DNA from: Streptomyces sp. AA1529
Lineage (GTDB): Bacteria; Actinomycetota; Actinomycetes; Streptomycetales; Streptomycetaceae
DNA length: 64,000 nt
Reading direction: 5' to 3'
NCBI RefSeq assembly: GCF_000280905.1
Contig: NZ_ALAP01000078.1
Location: forward strand, 310,001 to 374,000
The notes beneath the pieces are model-generated. The model ran no database searches. It was not told the origin of the DNA and was given only the letters and a program-made list of their open reading frames with translations. Of this stretch, positions 57,101-64,000 are shown piece by piece. Each line of letters begins with the position of its first letter. The first letter of the stretch is position 1. Position numbers and translations under genes: made by a program.

Positions 57101-57708
57101 TCCCGCGCCCGCTTGTCGATCTGGATGTCGTGGTCCATCAGCTCGACGAAGAAGTTCTCCTTGCCGAAGATGTCCTGGTACTCGCCGGCGGCCTGGAGCG
57201 CCTCCTCCTCCATCCCCAGCCGGATCTTGGTGCTCACCTCGCCGGAGGGGCAGCCGGTGGTCGCCATCAGCCCCTCGGCGTACTCGGCGAGCAGCTCGCG
57301 GTCCATCCTGGGCTTGCGGAAGAAGCCCTCCAGGCTGGCCCGCGACTGGGCGCGGAAGAGGTTGTGCAGCCCCGTGGCGTTCCTGGCCCACATCGTCATG
57401 TGGGTGTAGGCGCCGTTGCCGGACACGTCGTCCCGCTTCTGGTGCGGGGTGCCCCACTTGACCGGACGGGTGTTCCTGCGGTGGTCCGGGGCCAGGTACG
57501 CCTCGATGCCGATGATCGGCGTCACCCCGGCGTCCTTTGCGGAGTGGAAGAAGTCGTAGGCCCCGTGCAGATTGCCGTGGTCGGTCATCGCGATATGCGA
57601 CATGCCCATCTCATTGCAGGCGTTGAACATGTCCTTGAGCCGGGCCGCACCGTCGAGGAGCGAGTACTGCGTGTGCACATGCAGATGAGTGAAGGGGTTG
57701 TCACTCAC
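54163..57708 (-). CDS. dnaE: DNA polymerase III alpha subunit
   Basis: An 1181-aa replicative polymerase of the DnaE1 type. PHP domain with FTHLHVHTQYSLLDGAARL (residues 6-24), palm domain with GPGRGSAAGSIVSYAMG (from residue 375) and the catalytic aspartates in PDVDIDF (417-421), fingers (MDFLGLRNLTIMDDAVKMIR; GYAFNKAHSSAYG), then an OB-fold domain (GSIVTIGGIISGLQRKMTKQ). GTG 57708. The usual actinobacterial DnaE1 length. Convergent with the 51-aa gene, divergent from the DUF2252 gene. Confidence 0.97.
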   Translation of the reverse strand: MSDNPFTHLHVHTQYSLLDGAARLKDMFNACNEMGMSHIAMTDHGNLHGAYDFFHSAKDAGVTPIIGIEAYLAPDHRRNTRPVKWGTPHQKRDDVSGNGAYTHMTMWARNATGLHNLFRAQSRASLEGFFRKPRMDRELLAEYAEGLMATTGCPSGEVSTKIRLGMEEEALQAAGEYQDIFGKENFFVELMDHDIQIDKRARDGLERIARKLDAPFVVTNDSHYTYARESAAHDTLLCIQTGSNLSDPDRFSFDGSGYYLKTAEEMYGIDSSEAWQSGCRNTQLLIAERIETEGMFEPKNLMPKFDVPEGYDEISWFREEVRRGMARRFPGGVPQDRQELADYEMKVIIDMGFPGYFLVVADFINWAKDNGIAVGPGRGSAAGSIVSYAMGITDLDPVTHGLIFERFLNPERVTMPDVDIDFDERRRGDVIRYVTEKYGADKVAMIGTYGTIKAKAAIKDASRVLGYPYAMGDRITKAMPADVLGKGIPLSGITDPNHPRYSEAGEVRGMYENEPDVKKVIDSAMGIEGLVRQMGMHAAGVIMSSEPVIDHAPIFSPKNDGTVVTQWDYPSCESLGLLKMDFLGLRNLTIMDDAVKMIRKNKGVDLKLLDLPLDDPKAFELLCRGDTLGVFQFDGGPMRSLLRMMKPDHFEDISAVSALYRPGPMGMNSHINYALRKNGQQEITPIHPELEEPLRDVLDITHGLIVYQEQVQKAAQVLAGYSLGQADLLRRAMGKKKKEVLDKEFVNFQKGMRDNGYSDGAIQAVWDVLVPFAGYAFNKAHSSAYGLVTYWTAYLKANYPAEYMSALLTSVRDDKDKSAVYLNECRKMGIKVLPPNVNESEANFTSKDDSTIVFGLTAVRNVGQNVVDSIVKCRKAKGKYSSFPDFLDKVEAVVCNKRTVESLIKAGAFDEMGHTRKGLTAQFEPMIDNVVQVKRKEAEGQFDLFGDLGGDDTADSGPGFGLDVQFSEEEWEKTYLLAQEREMLGLYVSDHPLFGLEHVLNEKADAAIAQLTGGDYSDGSIVTIGGIISGLQRKMTKQGNAWAIATVEDLAGSIDCMFFPATYQLVSTQLVEDAVVFVKGRLDKREDVPRLVAMELQVPDLSEASATAPVTITIPTVKVTPPLVEKLGYVLTQHRGASEVRVRLEGARKTTVLRLDRHRVTPDPALFGDLKELLGPACLAG

Positions 57709-57805
57709 GACGAGGCCACCTCCGGGCGCGGGTCTTCAGGGGCGAGTGGGAAGTCTACGGCCCGGCACCGACAGTCCCCGACGAGCCGTCCGGGGCCGCG
57801 CGGAG

Positions 57806-57871
57806 CGCTGTTCCGTATCCGGCCCGCGGCTGTTCGGCGTCCGGTCCACGGCTGTTCGGCGTCCGGTCCAC
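57806..57871. repeat. 22-bp tandem repeats in the dnaE/DUF2252 divergent region
   Basis: Two identical adjoining 22-base copies (57828-57849 and 57850-57871; core CTGTTCGGCGTCCGGTCC), preceded by a degenerate copy (57806-57827) and followed by a partial one. They lie 98-180 bases upstream of the dnaE start and 115-180 bases upstream of the DUF2252 start. Otherwise the 57709-57985 gap shows no gene. Confidence 0.65.
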
Positions 57872-57985
57872 GACCGTTCCGCACGCGCGCAGAACCATCC
57901 TGGCCCCCGGCGGCGTCGGCGTAGGTTGGACACTCGGTTCGTCATACACCGGTTTCGGTTCCCTACCGCCCTACGGAGCGCACCC

Positions 57986-59335
57986 ATGACCACGGCAGGC
58001 CAGGCAGCAGAACGCGGCGAGACCATTCTGGAGGTCTTCGACACGGCCTTCGGCGACCTCCTCGCCGCCGACCCGGCGGCCTTCCGGACCAAGTTCCGCA
58101 AGATGGCGGCCTCCGCCTTCGCCTTCTACCGGGGCACCGCCTGCCTCTTCTACGCCGACCTGACGGCACCCGGCAGCCCCTACGGACCGGGCGCGAACAG
58201 CGGCCCGTTCCTGGACGAGCGCACCAGCCGGGTGTGGATACACGGCGACCTGCACGCCGAGAACTTCGGCACCTACATGAACGCCCACGGCCGGGTGCTC
58301 TTCAACGTCAACGACTTCGACGAGGCCTACGTGGGCCCCTTCACCTGGGACCTCAAGCGCTTCGCGGCCTCCGTGGCGCTGCTGGGCTACAGCAAGGCGC
58401 TCAGCGACGAGCAGATCACCGCCCTGGTGACCACCTACGCCGACGCCTACCGGGAGCGCATCCGGGACCTGGTGGAGGGCGCCTCGGAGAACGAGCCGCC
58501 CGCCCTCACCCTGGACACCGCGCGGGGCCCGGTGCTGGACGCGCTCCGCGCGGCCCGCGCCAACACCCGCTTCGGGCTGCTGGGCACCATGACCGAGATC
58601 CGCGACTGGGAGCGTCGCTTCACCCCGGGCGGCGGCTCCGTCGAGCTGGACGAGGAGACCCGGGCCGCGGTGCTGGCGTCCTTCGACTCCTACCTGGAGA
58701 CGCTTCCGCACAGCGCGGACCGCGAGCAGCACGGCGCACACCGGGTCAAGGACGTGGTGGGCCGCCGCGGCATCGGGATAGGCAGCGCGGGCCTGCCCTC
58801 GTACAACATCCTGCTGGAGGGGCACAGCGACGCCCTGGAGAACGACCTGGTCATCTACATGAAGCAGGCGCAGACCCCGGCCGTCTCGCGGCACATCACC
58901 GACCCGGCGGTGCGCGACTACTTCCGGCACGAGGGCCACCGCACCGTCATCTCGCAGCGCGCGCTCCAGGCGCACGCCGACCCCTGGCTGGGCTGGACGG
59001 AGCTGAACGGCGCGGGCCAGCTGGTGGCGGAGGTCTCGCCCTACGCGGTGGACCTGGACTGGTCGGAGCTGTCGGACCCGGAGGAAATGTCGCAGGTCAC
59101 AGCGGATCTCGCCCGGGCGACGGCGACGATGCACGCAGCGGCCGACGAGGCGGAGAGCGGTCACAGCCTGGTGCCCTTCTCGACCGAGCGCGCCATCCAC
59201 GAGGCGATCTCCTCCGACGAGGAGGGCTTCCGCGCGCTGCTGGTGGACTTCGCCCACACCTACGGCGCCCGGGCCCGGCACGACCACCAGATCTTCGTCG
59301 ACCTCTTCCGCAACGGCCGCATCGCCGGGATGTGA
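57986..59335 (+). CDS. DUF2252 family protein (kinase-like)
   Basis: A 449-aa soluble protein. The text RVWIHGDLHAENFGTYMNAH (residues 82-101) and VNDFDEAYVGPFTWDLKRFA resemble the catalytic loop (HGDLHxxN) and the metal-binding Asp of aminoglycoside phosphotransferases, so DUF2252 is probably a kinase-fold enzyme; no substrate is known. C-terminal segment HSLVPFSTERAIHEAISSDE. ATG 57986 with CGGAG upstream; the longer frame to 57689 overlaps dnaE and lacks coding bias. Confidence 0.88.
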   Translation: MTTAGQAAERGETILEVFDTAFGDLLAADPAAFRTKFRKMAASAFAFYRGTACLFYADLTAPGSPYGPGANSGPFLDERTSRVWIHGDLHAENFGTYMNAHGRVLFNVNDFDEAYVGPFTWDLKRFAASVALLGYSKALSDEQITALVTTYADAYRERIRDLVEGASENEPPALTLDTARGPVLDALRAARANTRFGLLGTMTEIRDWERRFTPGGGSVELDEETRAAVLASFDSYLETLPHSADREQHGAHRVKDVVGRRGIGIGSAGLPSYNILLEGHSDALENDLVIYMKQAQTPAVSRHITDPAVRDYFRHEGHRTVISQRALQAHADPWLGWTELNGAGQLVAEVSPYAVDLDWSELSDPEEMSQVTADLARATATMHAAADEAESGHSLVPFSTERAIHEAISSDEEGFRALLVDFAHTYGARARHDHQIFVDLFRNGRIAGM

Positions 59336-59428
59336 GGCTCCCGGGGACGTCCGGGAACCCCTGGGGCCGCTGCGGCACCCCCCGGGGCCCGGGCGGGCCC
59401 GGCAGCGGCTGCCACGGGCTCCGCCGGC

Positions 59429-59454
59429 CGCCCGGCCGGGGCCCCGGCCGGGCG
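59429..59454. terminator. 26-base perfect palindrome after the DUF2252 gene
   Basis: Self-complementary CGCCCGGCCGGGG and its complement, about 95 bases past the stop. Stem can form with loss of a few central pairs; likely a terminator. Confidence 0.5.
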
Positions 59455-59530
59455 GGGCAGCCGATGCGCCCGTGGCCGGTTCCGGCCCTTCGCAGACTGC
59501 CCGCCCGCTCCCATGGCACACTCGGACCCC

Positions 59531-60235
59531 ATGGGAACAGCAGGAGTACGGACGGTGCGGGCGGGGATCTTCACCGCCCTCTGCGTCGCCCTGTCCTCCG
59601 GAGCCCATGTACTGCTCTCCGGCTCCCCCGTTCCGCTGCGCCCCTTCCTGCTCGTCACGGCGGCGGTCTTCGCGGCGGCGTTCGCGCTGGCCGGCCGGGA
59701 GCGCGGCTTCGCCCGGATAGCGGCGCTGCTGGTCCCGCTGGAGCTGGCGGCCGACACCGTCTTCACCACCGGCCGGCACGCCTGCTACGGGCAGGCGGGC
59801 GGGCCGGTCACCGGGCCGCTCCGCTCGGTGGGCGTCGATCTGCTGTGCGGCGGCGGCAGCGTGGGCACGCCGCTGGCGCGGATGACCGCGCACGGCGGCC
59901 GGGCAGCCGCCTACCCGGCCGGCGTGCACGGGGTGCCGGGCACGGCACTCCCCTGGCTGCTGCTGGCGGCGCACGTCGCCGCGGGCCTGCTGGCCGCCCT
60001 GTGGCTGCGCCGCGGTGAGGCGGCCGCGGCAAGGCTGCTGCGCGCCGCCGCCACCGGTGCGTTCCGTCCGCTGCGGATCGCGGTCGCCGCGGTCGGTGCC
60101 GTCCGCGACCCCGGCCCGGTGCTGCCGCCCCGGCCCTCCGGGCCCGGCGCCCCGCCGGCGCTGCCGCTGCTGACCCACTCCGTACACCGTCGCGGGCCGC
60201 CGCCTGCCCGGACCGCCGTGGCACCGGCGGTCTGA
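59531..60235 (+). CDS. Hypothetical multi-helix membrane protein
   Basis: A 234-aa protein with four helices (AGIFTALCVALSSGAHVLLS; FLLVTAAVFAAAFALAG; IAALLVPLELAADTVF; ALPWLLLAAHVAAGLLAALWL), a Gly/Cys-containing loop (HACYGQAGGPVTGPLRSVGV) and a Pro-rich C-terminal tail. Function unknown. ATG 59531 follows CACACT (59517-59522) by eight bases, suggesting a leaderless message; ATG 59513 is the alternative. The next gene begins 44 bases later. Confidence 0.7.
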   Translation: MGTAGVRTVRAGIFTALCVALSSGAHVLLSGSPVPLRPFLLVTAAVFAAAFALAGRERGFARIAALLVPLELAADTVFTTGRHACYGQAGGPVTGPLRSVGVDLLCGGGSVGTPLARMTAHGGRAAAYPAGVHGVPGTALPWLLLAAHVAAGLLAALWLRRGEAAAARLLRAAATGAFRPLRIAVAAVGAVRDPGPVLPPRPSGPGAPPALPLLTHSVHRRGPPPARTAVAPAV

Positions 60236-60279
60236 GGCAAGGATTCCCCCGCGTACGGACATCGGAGAAGAAGACAGCC

Positions 60280-61041
60280 ATGAGCAAGCGCAACAGCCAG
60301 GAAGCCAAGCGCGCGGCCCGCGAGCGGCTGCGCATCGAGCGTGAGAAGCAGGCCAAGAAGGAGCGGACCCGGCGGCAGCTGCTGGTCGCCCTCTCGGTCG
60401 TCGGAGTGCTGGCCGTGGTGGCCGGTATCGGGATCTTCGTGGCCAAGCTGAACAGCCAGGACGCCAGCGACGACGGGATGTCCGTGACGACCGCCGGCGC
60501 CAAGGCGGAGAAGACCGTGGACGTCTACGAGGACCTGCGCTGCCCGGCGTGCGCCAGCTTCGAGCAGGCGATGGGCGAGCCGCTGCAGAAGGGCGCCGAG
60601 GAGGGCAAGTACAAGCTGCGCGTTCACCTCGGCGCCATCATCGACGGCAACATGGGCGGCTCCGGCTCCCGCAACGCCGCCCGCGCGCTGGGCGCCGCCA
60701 AGGCCGTGAGCGTCGAGGCGTTCGCGGACTACAAGGCGAAGCTGTACTCGGCCAAGTGGCACCCGGACGAGCAGGAGGACAAGTTCGCCGACAACGACTA
60801 TCTGCTCAAGGTCTCGGACACGGTCCCGGAGCTGAAGGACAACAAGGCGTTCGAGAAGGCCGTCAAGGGCAAGAAGTACACCAAGTGGGCCAAGGACATG
60901 ATCGCCAGCTTCAACGGCGCCGACGTCCAGAGCACTCCCACCGTCCGGATCGACGGTGAGCAGGTGCAGCCCCAGGACGTGCCCGCCAAGCTCAAGGAGC
61001 TGGGTGTGGACCTGAAGTCGGGCAAGGACGAGAAGAAGTAA
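60280..61041 (+). CDS. Second membrane-anchored DsbA-like thiol oxidoreductase
   Basis: A 253-aa protein: Lys/Arg-rich cytoplasmic N-terminus (1-33), helix (34-55), exported thioredoxin-fold domain with C88-P-A-C91 in YEDLRCPACASFEQ and the cis-Pro segment QSTPTVRIDGEQV. It differs from its paralogue at 15657 by Lys-rich composition. Likely acts in disulfide formation in exported proteins. Ribosome site GGAGAAG. Ends with a strong hairpin. Confidence 0.88.
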   Translation: MSKRNSQEAKRAARERLRIEREKQAKKERTRRQLLVALSVVGVLAVVAGIGIFVAKLNSQDASDDGMSVTTAGAKAEKTVDVYEDLRCPACASFEQAMGEPLQKGAEEGKYKLRVHLGAIIDGNMGGSGSRNAARALGAAKAVSVEAFADYKAKLYSAKWHPDEQEDKFADNDYLLKVSDTVPELKDNKAFEKAVKGKKYTKWAKDMIASFNGADVQSTPTVRIDGEQVQPQDVPAKLKELGVDLKSGKDEKK

Positions 61042-61061
61042 CCGGCGGCGGCCGGGAGCGG

Positions 61062-61093
61062 CGAGGGGCGGACCGTACGAGGTCTGCCCCTCG
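61062..61093. terminator. Terminator between the DsbA-like gene and phoD
   Basis: CGAGGGGCGGACC, loop GTACGA, GGTCTGCCCCTCG: a 13-bp stem with one G-T pair, 20 bases after the stop. Confidence 0.7.
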
Positions 61094-61121
61094 CCCGTAC
61101 TCGTGCGTAACATGACCGCTC

Positions 61122-62804
61122 GTGACTTCTCCTCACTCGAGATCCGAACAGTCCCTGCCCGGCGCCGCGCTGCCCGCACCGCGGCGCCGCGCCGTGGTCG
61201 CCGCCGGTGCGGCCGGTGCGGCCGGTGCCGCGCTGCTCGCGGGCGCGGCTCCGGCGGCGAGCGCGGCCGACGCCGCCCCCTCTTTCGTGCACGGTGTCGC
61301 CTCGGGCGATCCGCTCCCCGACGGGGTCCTGCTGTGGACCCGGGTCACCCCGGAGCCCGGCGCCGTCCCCGGCTCGGGCCGGGGTGCGGCGGTCGAGGTG
61401 GCGTGGGAGGTGGCCACCGACCGCGGGTTCACCGACCGGGTGGCGCACGGCAGCGTGCGGGCCGAGGCCGTCTCCGACCACACCGTCAAGGCCGATGTGC
61501 GCGGACTGCGCCCGGCCACCACCTACTTCTTCCGCTTCACCGCCGGCGGCGTCCACTCGCCCACCGGCCGCACCCGCACCGCCCCCGCCGAGGGCGCGGA
61601 GGTCGCCGGTCTCCGCTTCGGGGTGGTCTCGTGCGCCAACTACGAGGGCGGCTGGTTCGCCTCCTACCGGCATCTGGCGGCCCGCTCCGACCTGGACGCG
61701 GTACTGCACCTGGGCGACTACCTCTACGAGTACGGGCACGGCGAGTACCCCACCGGGGACGCCGTGGTGCGGACCGTCCAGCCCGAGCACGAGATCGTCT
61801 CGCTCGCCGACTACCGGACCCGGCACGGCCACTACAAGGCGGATCCCGACCTGCGGGCGATGCACGCGGCGCACCCCCTCGTCGCGATCTGGGACGACCA
61901 CGAGTTCGCCGACAACGCCTGGTCGGGCGGGGCCGTCAACCACGATCCGGAGACGGAGGGCGGCTGGACGCAGCGGGTCGCGGCGGCGAAGCAGGCGTAC
62001 TTCGAGTGGCTCCCGGTACGGCCCTCGACCGCGGGCACCACCTTCCGGCGGCTGCGGTTCGGGCAGTTGGCCGAGCTGCATCTGCTGGACCTGCGCTCGT
62101 TCCGGGACGCGCAGGCCGAGGTGGGGCACGGCCGGGACATCGACGACCCGGACCGCACCCTGACCGGGCGCAAGCAGCTGGACTGGCTGAAGAAGGGCCT
62201 GGCGGGCTCGCGGGCCCGCTGGAAGCTCGTGGGCAACCCGGTGATGATCTCCCAGGTGGCCTTCGGCTCCGTCCCGGCCAAGTTCCTCGGGCCGCTGGGC
62301 GAACTGCTCGGCGTCCCCGAGGAGGGGCTGGCCGTCAACACCGACCAGTGGGACGGCTACACGGACGACCGCCGGGAGCTCCTGACCCATCTGCGCGACA
62401 ACCGGATCACCGACACCGTCTTCCTCACCGGTGACATCCATATGAACTGGGCCAACGAGGTACCGCTGCACGCGGCCGACTACCCGCACGAGGCCCCGCT
62501 GGCAACGGAGTTCGTCATCACCTCCGTCACCTCCGACAACCTGGACGACACCCTGCACGTGGCGCCCGACACCCTCTCGGGCCTGGCCGAGGCGGCCGTC
62601 CGGGCCGCCAACCGGCACGTGCGCTGGGTCGACATGGACTCGCACGGCTTCGGGGTGCTGGACGTGGACGCGCACCGGGCGCAGATGGACTACTTCGTGC
62701 TGTCCGACAAGGCGGACAAGAACGCGACGGCCGCACTGCGCCGCTCGTACCGCACGGATTCCGGCTCGCAGCGGATCGAACGGACGTATCGGCCCCTGAG
62801 CTGA
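61122..62804 (+). CDS. phoD: Secreted PhoD-family alkaline phosphatase
   Basis: A 560-aa phosphodiesterase/alkaline phosphatase D. N-terminal APRRRAVVAAGAAGAAGAAL is a Tat signal ending near ASAADAA. Then the PhoD N-domain (FVHGVASGDPLPDGVLLWTR) and the metal-dependent phosphatase core: FGVVSCANYEGGW, LHLGDYLYEYGHGEYP, IWDDHEFADNAWSGG and FLTGDIHMNWANE, supplying the Asp/Asn/His ligands of the Fe/Ca site. GTG 61122 lies eight bases after TAACAT with no ribosome site. No PHO box was recognised directly upstream. Confidence 0.92.
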   Translation: MTSPHSRSEQSLPGAALPAPRRRAVVAAGAAGAAGAALLAGAAPAASAADAAPSFVHGVASGDPLPDGVLLWTRVTPEPGAVPGSGRGAAVEVAWEVATDRGFTDRVAHGSVRAEAVSDHTVKADVRGLRPATTYFFRFTAGGVHSPTGRTRTAPAEGAEVAGLRFGVVSCANYEGGWFASYRHLAARSDLDAVLHLGDYLYEYGHGEYPTGDAVVRTVQPEHEIVSLADYRTRHGHYKADPDLRAMHAAHPLVAIWDDHEFADNAWSGGAVNHDPETEGGWTQRVAAAKQAYFEWLPVRPSTAGTTFRRLRFGQLAELHLLDLRSFRDAQAEVGHGRDIDDPDRTLTGRKQLDWLKKGLAGSRARWKLVGNPVMISQVAFGSVPAKFLGPLGELLGVPEEGLAVNTDQWDGYTDDRRELLTHLRDNRITDTVFLTGDIHMNWANEVPLHAADYPHEAPLATEFVITSVTSDNLDDTLHVAPDTLSGLAEAAVRAANRHVRWVDMDSHGFGVLDVDAHRAQMDYFVLSDKADKNATAALRRSYRTDSGSQRIERTYRPLS

Positions 62805-62828
62805 GCCGCGCCGCCGTACGCTGACCCC

Positions 62829-64000
62829 ATGGCAGGGGGCGAGCAGGGGGAGCAGGGGCACCTCGTCGACCGGCGTTTCGAACTGCTGGAGACGCTGGGG
62901 GCCGGGGGCATGGGAACGGTGTGGCGGGCGCGGGACGTCGCGCTGCACCGCGAGGTGGCACTGAAGGAGGTCCGGCCCCCGTCGGCCGGACCCGGCGGTC
63001 CCGAGGCGGCCCTGGAGGGGTCGGAGGGGTCCCGGGCGCTGCGCGAGCGCGTGCTGCGCGAGGCCCGGGCCCTGGCCCGGCTCAGCCATCCGCACGTGGT
63101 GACGATCCACCACATCGTGGACGAGGGGCCCTGCCCCTGGCTCGTGATGGAGCTGGTGGACGGCCCCTCGCTGGAGCAGCGGCTGGCGGAGGGGCCGCTG
63201 GAGCCGCGGGCCGCCGCCCGGCTGGGCCGCGAGGTGCTCTCGGCGCTGCGCACGGCGCACGCCGCGGGTATCCAGCACCGTGATGTGAAGCCCGGCAACG
63301 TGCTGCTGCGCGCGGACGGTTCGGCGGTGCTCACCGACTTCGGCATCGCCGCGCTCCAGGACTGCGCCGCGGTGACGGCGACGGGCGAGTTCCTGGGGTC
63401 ACCGGAGTTCGTCGCGCCGGAGCGGGTCCGCGGGGTGGACGACGACCCGGCCGGTGATCTGTGGTCCCTGGCGCTGACGTTGTACGTGTGCACGGAGGGC
63501 CGCAGTCCGCTGCGCCGCGCCACCACGCTGGCCACCATCGCGGCGGTGCTCGACGATCCGGTGCCGCCGCCGGTGCGCAGCGGCGCGCTGGCGCCGGTGC
63601 TGGCCGCGGTGCTCGTCAAGGACCCCGCGGCCCGGCCCGACGGGGCGGAGCTGGAGCGGATGCTGGCGGATGTCGCGGAGGGCCGGGCGGCGACGCCGTA
63701 TCTGCCGACCGAGACATCGGTCCCGGTCCGCTCCCCGGGCGCACCTCCGGTGCCGCCGCCCGTACCGGAGCCGGGGGCGCCCGGCGCGGCACCCGGCGGC
63801 ACGGGCGGGACGGCGCCGCGCCGGCGGCGGGCCGGGTGGGCCGCCGCGGGCGGAGTGCTGGCTGCCGCACTCGCCGCCGGGGGGCTGTTCCTGCTGGTCC
63901 GGCCGGACGGCTCCGACGGCGCGGCGGCCGGAGCCGACGGCGGCAGGGGCGGCGCGCGCCCGGCCCCGACGGTGTCCGACGCGCAGGACGCCTCCTCGGC
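62829..64000 (+). CDS. Serine/threonine protein kinase, 5' part (runs off window)
   Basis: 390 codons of a PknB-type kinase. Gly-rich loop LGAGGMGTVWRARD (residues 23-36), ATP lysine K46 (VALKEV), catalytic HRDVKPGN (150-157, D152), D170FG, and SPEFVAPERV. A Pro-rich linker (290-330) leads to one membrane helix (336-357), after which an extracellular part begins and the gene leaves the window. ATG 62829 lies six bases after TACGCT, so probably leaderless. Confidence 0.93.
   Translation, partial: MAGGEQGEQGHLVDRRFELLETLGAGGMGTVWRARDVALHREVALKEVRPPSAGPGGPEAALEGSEGSRALRERVLREARALARLSHPHVVTIHHIVDEGPCPWLVMELVDGPSLEQRLAEGPLEPRAAARLGREVLSALRTAHAAGIQHRDVKPGNVLLRADGSAVLTDFGIAALQDCAAVTATGEFLGSPEFVAPERVRGVDDDPAGDLWSLALTLYVCTEGRSPLRRATTLATIAAVLDDPVPPPVRSGALAPVLAAVLVKDPAARPDGAELERMLADVAEGRAATPYLPTETSVPVRSPGAPPVPPPVPEPGAPGAAPGGTGGTAPRRRRAGWAAAGGVLAAALAAGGLFLLVRPDGSDGAAAGADGGRGGARPAPTVSDAQDASS

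Noticed and set aside
55603..57924. 773-codon plus-strand frame
   Set aside because: Antisense to dnaE.
61042..61121. PHO box upstream of phoD
   Set aside because: No pair of 11-base direct repeats resembling the PhoP consensus; the prominent structure is a terminator hairpin.

Overview
The window is high-GC (mostly above 70% G+C) actinobacterial chromosome with dense genes, GTG and TTG starts, strong third-position G/C bias and many 1-4 base stop/start overlaps. TrpM, the HGxxPAAW and DUF2752 proteins, a PriA-type HisA, DUF397, a CYP157/CYP154 P450 pair and twin-arginine signal peptides point to Streptomyces or a close relative. From memory, the order gltB - lgt - trpA/B/M/C - trpE - hisI ... 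hisF to hisD - dnaE - phoD resembles the conserved core of Streptomyces chromosomes.

Layout. 1-2809: 5' two-thirds of gltB (minus), with a GlnR-box-like site upstream. 3561-7194: two overlapping P450 genes and a VIT1-family transporter. 7298-14292: Mrp/Mnh cation-proton antiporter operon with subunits A and B fused. 14376-16397: lgt, with an apparently amputated tail frame, and a membrane DsbA-like protein. 16670-23697: trp cluster (hisI, trpE, three small membrane proteins, trpC, trpM, trpB, trpA), all minus. 23863-39789: a mixed block with two class-C serine hydrolases, a surface protein, a LysR regulator facing sdhCAB, a methyltransferase, a small accessory patch of lower G+C (DUF6924, DUF6461, DUF397, an orphan RHH protein) and a two-component system. 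39863-45711: the his operon (hisD, hisC, hisB, a 54-aa membrane protein, hisH, priA, a Rid protein, hisF). 45986-53864: a beta-helix-like membrane protein, a Lon-N protein, YbaK, an ABC exporter, a NYN-domain protein and a 51-aa basic protein. 54163-57708: dnaE. 57986-64000: a DUF2252 protein, a membrane protein, a second DsbA-like protein, PhoD and the 5' part of a Ser/Thr kinase gene.

Most genes are housekeeping. Amino-acid synthesis dominates: GltB supplies glutamate, and TrpE/C/B/A with PriA supply tryptophan because no trpF is seen here. HisI, HisF, HisH, PriA, HisB, HisC and HisD cover much of histidine synthesis. SdhCAB links the TCA cycle to quinone, and Mrp couples cation export to the proton gradient.

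The most unusual signals are: a reading-frame switch linking DUF6461 and DUF6924 domains (34388-35599); a P450 lacking the ExxR motif, paired with a canonical P450; a 70-codon open frame after the lgt stop; a palindromic element inserted in frame in sdhA; operator-like palindromes upstream of hisD, sdhC and the VIT1 gene; and a recurrent -10-like hexamer 6-8 bases before start codons that suggests leaderless mRNAs. No tRNA, rRNA, CRISPR array, IS element or prophage was recognised.
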